64,000 nucleotides of DNA from Streptomyces sp. SLBN-118 (GTDB lineage Bacteria; Actinomycetota; Actinomycetes; Streptomycetales; Streptomycetaceae): assembly GCF_006715635.1 (NCBI RefSeq), contig NZ_VFNP01000002.1, positions 868,001-932,000 on the forward strand, read 5' to 3'. A program made the translations under genes and the position numbers. Below are positions 59,703 through 64,000 of the stretch, piece by piece (positions within the stretch are counted from its first letter, which is position 1; every line of letters starts with the position of its first letter). The notes beneath the pieces were generated by a model. That model saw only the letters and a program-made list of their open reading frames with translations. It made no database searches and was not told where the DNA came from.

Positions 59703-60431
59703 ATGAGCGACAACAGCCTGCGTCTGGTCTGGGTCTACCCGGACCTGCTCAGCACCTACGGCGACCAGGGCAACGCGCTGGTCGTCGAGCGCCGGGCCCG
59801 GCAGCGCGGCCTGGATGTGATGCGCATCGACGTACGCAGCGACCAGCCGGTCCCCACCTCCGGCGACATCTATCTGATCGGCGGCGGCGAGGACCGGCCG
59901 CAGCGGCTCGCGGCCGAGCGGCTGCGCCGCGACGGCGGGCTGAGCCGGGCCGCGTCCAACGGCGCGATCATCTTCTCTGTCTGCGCGGGCTACCAGATCC
60001 TCGGCCACGAGTTCATCAACGACCTCGGTGAGCGCGAGGCCGGCCTGGGCCTGATCGATGTGATCTCCACGCGCGGCGAGGGCGAGCGGTGCGTCGGTGA
60101 CGTACTGGCCGACATCGACCCGCGGTTGGGTCTGCCGCAGCTGACCGGTTTCGAGAACCACCAGGGAATCACGCATCTCGGGCCGACGGCCCGCCCGTTC
60201 GCCCGCACCGTCCTGGGCCGCGGCAACGGCACCGGCGACGGCACCGAGGGCGCGTACAACGAGACCGTCTTCGGCACGTACATGCACGGCCCCGTGATGG
60301 CCCGCAATCCGCAGATCGCGGATCTGCTGCTCAAGCTGGCCCTCGACGTGAACGCGCTGCCGCCGACGGACGACCGGTGGTACGAGGCGCTGCGCGCCGA
60401 GCGCATCGCGTCCGCGACCCAGCCCGCCTGA
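59703..60431 (+). CDS. gatD: Lipid II isoglutaminyl synthase, GatD glutaminase subunit
   Basis: A 242-aa class I glutamine amidotransferase (CobB/CobQ-like). The nucleophile is in IIFSVCAGYQILGHEF (Cys about residue 93) and the catalytic His in TYMHGPVMARNPQIAD (about residue 187). It supplies ammonia to MurT, converting D-isoglutamate to D-isoglutamine in the stem peptide. AAAGGA is spaced correctly for ATG 59703; ATG 59697 is two codons earlier. Gap to murT is 29 bases. Confidence 0.95.
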   Translation: MSDNSLRLVWVYPDLLSTYGDQGNALVVERRARQRGLDVMRIDVRSDQPVPTSGDIYLIGGGEDRPQRLAAERLRRDGGLSRAASNGAIIFSVCAGYQILGHEFINDLGEREAGLGLIDVISTRGEGERCVGDVLADIDPRLGLPQLTGFENHQGITHLGPTARPFARTVLGRGNGTGDGTEGAYNETVFGTYMHGPVMARNPQIADLLLKLALDVNALPPTDDRWYEALRAERIASATQPA

Positions 60432-60584
60432 CCGCAACCCTCTGACAGCCGGGCTGACAGAAAGCTGACGTCCACCAGTCGGACATCCGGTTCGGCCCCG
60501 TCACCCAGCGCCGGTAGGGTGGCGGGGATCCGACCGGACGACGTGGTCCGGGACTCTGCCCACGTTGTAAAGGTATTTCGGGCT

Positions 60585-61610
60585 ATGCGCATTGGTGTGC
60601 TCACCTCCGGCGGCGACTGCCCCGGTCTGAACGCCGTCATCCGCTCCGTCGTACACCGCGCGGTCGTCGACCACGGCGACGAGGTCATCGGCTTCCACGA
60701 CGGGTGGAAGGGCCTTCTGGAATGCGACTACCGCAAGCTGGACCTTGACGCGGTCGGCGGCATCCTGGCCCGTGGTGGCACGATTCTCGGCTCCTCCCGC
60801 GTCCAGCCCGCGCATCTGCGCGACGGTGTGGAGCGGGCCAAGGGGCATGTCGCCGAGCTCGGTCTCGACGCGATCATCCCGATCGGCGGCGAGGGCACCC
60901 TCAAGGCCGCCAACCTCCTCTCCGAGGGCGGGCTGCCGATCGTGGGCGTACCGAAGACCATCGACAACGACATCGCGTCGACGGACGTCACCTTCGGTTT
61001 CGACACGGCCGTCGGCGTCGCCACCGAGGCCCTCGACCGGCTGAAGACCACCGCCGAGTCGCACCAGCGGGTGCTGATCGTCGAGGTCATGGGCCGCCAC
61101 ACCGGCTGGATCGCACTTCACTCCGGCATGGCCGCGGGCGCGCACGCCATCGTGGTGCCCGAGCGTCCCTTCGACATCGGCGAACTGACCAAGCGGGTCG
61201 GCGAACGCTTCGAGGCGGGCAAGCGCTTCGCGATCGTCGTGGTCGCCGAGGGCGCCAAGCCGCGTGAGGGCTCCATGCAGTGGGACGAGGGCGGCAAGGA
61301 CGTCTACGGCCACGAGCGCTTCGCGGGCGTCGCCCGGCAGCTGTCCATCGAGCTTGAGGAGCGCCTCGGCAAGGAGGCCCGTCCGGTGATCCTCGGCCAT
61401 GTCCAGCGCGGCGGAACTCCGACCGCGTACGACCGTGTGCTCGCCACCCGCTTCGGCTGGCATGCTGTGGAGGCCGCGCACCGCGGCGAGTTCGGCATGA
61501 TGACGGCGCTGCGCGGCACGGACATCACGATGGTGCCGCTTGCCCAGGCCGTGGAGACGCTGAAGACCGTCCCGGCCGAGCGCTATGCCGAGGCCGAGTG
61601 CGTGATGTGA
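60585..61610 (+). CDS. pfkA: 6-phosphofructokinase, PfkA family
   Basis: A 341-aa glycolytic enzyme phosphorylating fructose 6-phosphate. Landmarks are MRIGVLTSGGDCPGLNAVIR (start), the nucleotide-site IIPIGGEGTLKAANLLSEGG, PKTIDNDIASTDVTFGFDTA, catalytic TIDND, EVMGRHTGWIAL and LGHVQRGGTPTAYDR. The GGEGT form (in place of GGDGS) is common to actinobacterial PfkA. ATG 60585 follows an AAAGG box about 11 bases away; a longer frame to 60519 is unsupported. A strong terminator follows. Confidence 0.96.
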   Translation: MRIGVLTSGGDCPGLNAVIRSVVHRAVVDHGDEVIGFHDGWKGLLECDYRKLDLDAVGGILARGGTILGSSRVQPAHLRDGVERAKGHVAELGLDAIIPIGGEGTLKAANLLSEGGLPIVGVPKTIDNDIASTDVTFGFDTAVGVATEALDRLKTTAESHQRVLIVEVMGRHTGWIALHSGMAAGAHAIVVPERPFDIGELTKRVGERFEAGKRFAIVVVAEGAKPREGSMQWDEGGKDVYGHERFAGVARQLSIELEERLGKEARPVILGHVQRGGTPTAYDRVLATRFGWHAVEAAHRGEFGMMTALRGTDITMVPLAQAVETLKTVPAERYAEAECVM

Positions 61611-61628
61611 CGCACGAGCGTACGACTG

Positions 61629-61666
61629 GAACCGCCCCCGGCCGCAGCAGCGGCCGGGGGCGGTTC
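61629..61666. terminator. Strong terminator after pfkA
   Basis: GAACCGCCCCCGGCCGC and GCGGCCGGGGGCGGTTC form a perfect 17-bp stem with a 4-base AGCA loop, followed by TAGTCT. It begins 18 bases after the pfkA stop. Confidence 0.9.
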
Positions 61667-61707
61667 TAGTCTGGTCCGGACAACAGGCGCGAATCGGGAG
61701 CGGACGG

Positions 61708-62661
61708 ATGGATCACAGCGGGCACGGCATGACGATGGATCTGCCGCCGTTCACGCTGGGGCGGGGACTCGAGTACTCACCGGACCCGTTCTTCCTCGTC
61801 GGCTCCGTGCTGGCTCTCGCGCTGTACGGCTGGGGCGTACTGCGGCTGCGAAGGCGCGGGGACAGCTGGCCGGTCGGCCGGACGATCTGCTTCACGGTCG
61901 GCGTGCTGAGCGTGGCCCTGGTGATGTGCACCAAGCTCAATGACTACGGCATGGTCATGTTCAGCGTGCACATGGTGCAGCACATGGTCATCAGCATGCT
62001 CTCCCCCATCGTGCTGCTGCTCGGGGCGCCGGTGACGCTGGCGCTGCGCGCCCTGCCGGTCGCGAGCCGTCGCGGCAGCAAGGGGCCGCGCGAACTGCTC
62101 CTGGCCCTGCTGCACAGCCGATACATGCGGATCGTCACGCACCCCGCCTTCACGATCCCGCTGTTCATCGCGAGCCTGTACGGGCTCTACTTCAGCCCCC
62201 TCTTCGACTTCCTGATGGAGTCGAAGACCGGGCATGTGGCGATGATGGTGCACTTCCTCGTGGTGGGCCTCGTCTTCTTCTGGCCGATCATGGGTATCGA
62301 CCCGGGTCCGCACCGGCCGGGGTATGTGATCCGGATGCTGGAGCTCTTCGCGGGCATGCCGTTCCACGCCTTCTTCGGGATCGCTCTGATGATGGCGACC
62401 GAGCCGATGATCAGCGCGTACAGGAATCCGCCGGCCTCCCTCGGCATCGACGCGCTCACCGACCAGAACGCGGCCGGCGGTATCGCCTGGGCCTTCAGCG
62501 AGATCCCGTCCGTACTGGTGCTGATCGCTCTGGTCTTCCAGTGGTACGCCTCCGAACAGCGGCAGGCCAAGCGCACGGACCGGGCCGCGGACCGGGACGG
62601 CGACAAGGATCTCGAGGCGTACAACGCGTATCTCGCCTCGCTCCAGGCACGCGGACAGTAA
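61708..62661 (+). CDS. CtaG-type cytochrome c oxidase assembly/copper-related membrane protein
   Basis: A 317-aa membrane protein of the caa3_CtaG family. About seven transmembrane helices; the N-terminus is His/Met-rich (MDHSGHGMTMDLPPF) and helices carry MVMFSVHMVQHMVISMLSP and PFHAFFGIALMM, consistent with copper handling for cytochrome oxidase. The C-terminal tail is charged and cytoplasmic. The small membrane gene at 62735 follows 73 bases later. Confidence 0.92.
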   Translation: MDHSGHGMTMDLPPFTLGRGLEYSPDPFFLVGSVLALALYGWGVLRLRRRGDSWPVGRTICFTVGVLSVALVMCTKLNDYGMVMFSVHMVQHMVISMLSPIVLLLGAPVTLALRALPVASRRGSKGPRELLLALLHSRYMRIVTHPAFTIPLFIASLYGLYFSPLFDFLMESKTGHVAMMVHFLVVGLVFFWPIMGIDPGPHRPGYVIRMLELFAGMPFHAFFGIALMMATEPMISAYRNPPASLGIDALTDQNAAGGIAWAFSEIPSVLVLIALVFQWYASEQRQAKRTDRAADRDGDKDLEAYNAYLASLQARGQ

Positions 62662-62734
62662 CCGGGCAGTAGCGCGATGACCGCCTCACGGGTGACCATG
62701 AGGTCGACGGCCGGGCCGTCGGAGGAGGGCGCGC

Positions 62735-62893
62735 ATGTCCGGATCCACGAAGGCGATGGGAGTGCTCACCGTCGGGACCCTGGTGGTCGTGACGGCCTAT
62801 ACGGCGGCACTCGGAAGCAATGGCTGGCTCTGGTTCGGCTGGGTCTTGCTCGGCCTGGTGACGATCGGAGTGATCGCTTCACGCGGCAACTGA
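62735..62893 (+). CDS. 52-aa membrane protein
   Basis: A short gene with GGAGGAGGG upstream of ATG 62735. The product has an MSGSTKAM tail and two hydrophobic helices (GVLTVGTLVVVTAYTAALG and GWLWFGWVLLGLVTIGVIA) joined by a short turn, ending ASRGN. This looks like a small two-helix membrane protein, perhaps a subunit or regulator linked to the CtaG-type protein. Coding potential is supported by high third-position GC and the ribosome site. No named homologue is claimed. Confidence 0.78.
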   Translation: MSGSTKAMGVLTVGTLVVVTAYTAALGSNGWLWFGWVLLGLVTIGVIASRGN

Positions 62894-62901
62894 CCCGGCG
62901 C

Positions 62902-62942
62902 ACCGGGGACGGAACCGCTCAGAAGCGGAAGACGTCCCCGGT
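62902..62942. terminator. Nested terminator hairpin after the 52-aa gene
   Basis: ACCGGGGACG and CGTCCCCGGT (perfect 10-bp outer stem) enclose a second hairpin, CCGCT/AGCGG. It starts 8 bases after the stop at 62893. Confidence 0.85.
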
Positions 62943-63139
62943 CGCGCGTCGAGTTCGGATGCGCCGGCGCACTTGTGCCGTGCCATTGCGCGGCCTCGCC
63001 AGGTGCTGCTGCGGCAAGGACTGCACTGCGGTGCGTCCGGGCTCCTGGGACTCGTGACCCGACGCAGGGGCCGGGCCGGACAGAGGCCAGGACAACCGCG
63101 GAGGCCGGCGAGGACAAGGGGCCGCGTTGGCGGAGCGCG

Positions 63140-63167
63140 CGTACGGGCGGTGCGAATCGCCCGTACG
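63140..63167. terminator. Terminator for the ATPase gene (minus strand)
   Basis: CGTACGGGCG and CGCCCGTACG form a perfect 10-bp stem with an 8-base loop, about 24 bases after the ATPase stop on the minus strand. The space 62943-63139 holds no gene that I can see. Confidence 0.75.
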
Positions 63168-63190
63168 GCTCTTGCGCATGGCCCCTGCTG

Positions 63191-63733
63191 TCATCCGACC
63201 CCGGCGGCCGCGATCGCGCGGTCCGGCTCGCGTACCTCCTGCGGCACCGCGGCGTCCTCGCCCTCCGGTAGCGCCAGGCTCCTCGGCAGCGGCTTGAACT
63301 CGCGGACAGGGGGCATCGGAGCGCCTGCGGAAAGCAGGACGCGCTGGACTTCCTTGACGCGTCGGCTGAACCAGATCACCTTGCCGGTGGCGGTACCGCA
63401 CGTGCCCCAGCTGTCGCTGAGCACGGCGACCGTGGCCAGTCCGCCCTTCGCGGGGGAGGAACTGGTCACCCGCGGCATCCTGCGGTCCTTGTCCGCGACG
63501 GATGCGATCAGGTGCCTTCCCGTCCAGCGCAGCTCCACCACGCACGCCTTGTCGCCCTTCACATGCTGGACGACGTTGCCGACGAGTTCGTCGACCGCGC
63601 GGCAGACTGGTGCGATGTGGTCCTCGAGACTCCAGTGCCGAAGATGCGCTGCGAGAATGCGCCGGATCTGGGGAATCCGTTCTGTCGATGCCTGCACTTC
63701 CAAGGTGTAGCGGCAGGCGGCCGTGACATGCAT
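63191..63733 (-). CDS. RsbW-like histidine-kinase-type ATPase (anti-sigma/regulatory)
   Basis: A 180-aa HATPase-fold protein. The N box is RAVDELVGNVVQHVKGD (about residues 46-62) and the G boxes are ASVADKDRRMPRV and AKGGLATVAVLSDSWG. It has no sensor domain or phospho-acceptor His, the pattern of RsbW-like anti-sigma kinases and other small regulatory ATPases that are abundant in Streptomyces. The C-terminal 50 residues are Pro/Arg-rich and probably disordered. The upstream gap (63734-63962) separates it from a divergent gene start. Confidence 0.9.
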   Translation of the reverse strand: MHVTAACRYTLEVQASTERIPQIRRILAAHLRHWSLEDHIAPVCRAVDELVGNVVQHVKGDKACVVELRWTGRHLIASVADKDRRMPRVTSSSPAKGGLATVAVLSDSWGTCGTATGKVIWFSRRVKEVQRVLLSAGAPMPPVREFKPLPRSLALPEGEDAAVPQEVREPDRAIAAAGVG

Positions 63734-63943
63734 GACCGTTACTCCTCACCGCGACCTGGTCAGCTCTTCGGCTAGGGACCCCCGAGTGCGAAGAGTGAGC
63801 AAGTGTCGCTTCTGGGTCACCAACAAGATTGACCTCGGGCGGCCGAGACCGCAACACATCGCCCGACCGGAGCAAGAGACGGCGGTGGGCATCCCGTCAT
63901 CACCAGTCCGAGTCAGACGCTTACGCCCGGTAAGACCTGCACC

Positions 63944-64000
63944 TAGACTGATCACCCCCGGCGTGCCCGATGACCTGGCACAACGCAGCCCCGAAGCCGA
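63944..64000 (+). other. Possible promoter and 5' end of a plus-strand gene, cut by the edge
   Basis: TAGACT (63944-63949) could be a -10, and GTG 63963 opens a frame reading VPDDLAQRSPEA to the edge. Start would lie about 14 bases downstream of the box. Too little remains for a family assignment; Streptomyces often place an XRE regulator divergently from such ATPases. Confidence 0.3.

Noticed and set aside
1..64000. tRNA, rRNA, CRISPR arrays, insertion sequences, integrases
   Set aside because: I scanned for conserved tRNA arms, 16S/23S blocks, regular short repeats and transposase or integrase motifs and saw none. A tRNAscan or ISfinder run would be needed for certainty.

Overview
The window is high-GC actinobacterial chromosome, almost certainly from a Streptomyces or a close relative. 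The evidence is the very high third-position GC, the frequent GTG and TTG starts, and families such as DUF6421, DUF6214, DUF6986, DUF5134, MurT/GatD, the DEFH-box DUF3516 helicase and RsbW-like ATPases. I see no tRNA, rRNA, CRISPR array, insertion sequence, prophage or large biosynthetic cluster. The content is metabolic, regulatory and transport genes, and several genes are visibly decaying.

Layout. 1-2.1 kb: a ROK sugar kinase (cut by the edge) divergent from a LacI regulator with a clear operator between them, then a wrecked Ser/Thr kinase gene. 2.1-6.8 kb: DUF6986 lyase-like gene, electron transfer flavoprotein etfB/etfA, flavin reductase and thioredoxin, all minus strand. 7.2-12.1 kb: PlsC-type acyltransferase, a B3/B4 protein, and a tightly packed DUF6421-SDR-threonine aldolase operon of unknown role. 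12.4-17.8 kb: GDPD, GNAT, VOC, DUF5134, M56 peptidase, PAP2 phosphatase, a HAD remnant and an autoregulated TetR. 17.8-24.8 kb: secreted LVIVD protein and divergent DUF305 lipoprotein, DUF6214, FprA-type reductase, AsnC regulator with dimethylargininase, and an SDR. 25-29.9 kb: BNR protein, ung, BadF-type kinase, CbiX-like protein, lactonase. 30-33.6 kb: a stand-alone bacterial nitric oxide synthase, FUSC protein and AsnC. 33.6-40.8 kb: HAD, SDR/MarR pair, YjbQ, then a lysine-catabolism segment (oxidase remnant, HglS 2-oxoadipate enzyme, ALDH7-type dehydrogenase, frameshifted FAD monooxygenase). 40.8-50.7 kb: MltG, a hypothetical, an ABC exporter with divergent MarR, a PNGase-A-like remnant, a strongly asymmetric heterodimeric ABC exporter, a lipoprotein and an ECF sigma/anti-sigma pair. 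50.7-64 kb: membrane hydrolase, helicase, tesB, glutathione peroxidase, acyl-CoA dehydrogenase with divergent TetR and dyad operator, peptide deformylase, murT-gatD, pfkA, ctaG, a 52-aa membrane protein and an RsbW-like ATPase.

How it works together. ETF, acyl-CoA dehydrogenase and TesB suggest fatty acid or amino acid oxidation. HglS and the ALDH7-type enzyme form the lower half of the lysine/pipecolate route, but the upstream FAD oxidase beside them is only a C-terminal stump. MurT/GatD, deformylase, MltG and pfkA are housekeeping. Many local regulators carry a visible symmetrical operator in front of their target (LacI, two TetR, two MarR, AsnC), so the window is unusually readable at the regulatory level.

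A second theme is decay. Five genes or remnants (kinase, HAD, FAD oxidase, FAD monooxygenase, PNGase-A-like) carry frameshifts or truncations, and the thioredoxin may have lost a membrane anchor. The best candidates for uncharacterised biology are the DUF6421-SDR-aldolase operon, the asymmetric ABC pair, and the nitric oxide synthase lying 6 kb from a dimethylargininase.
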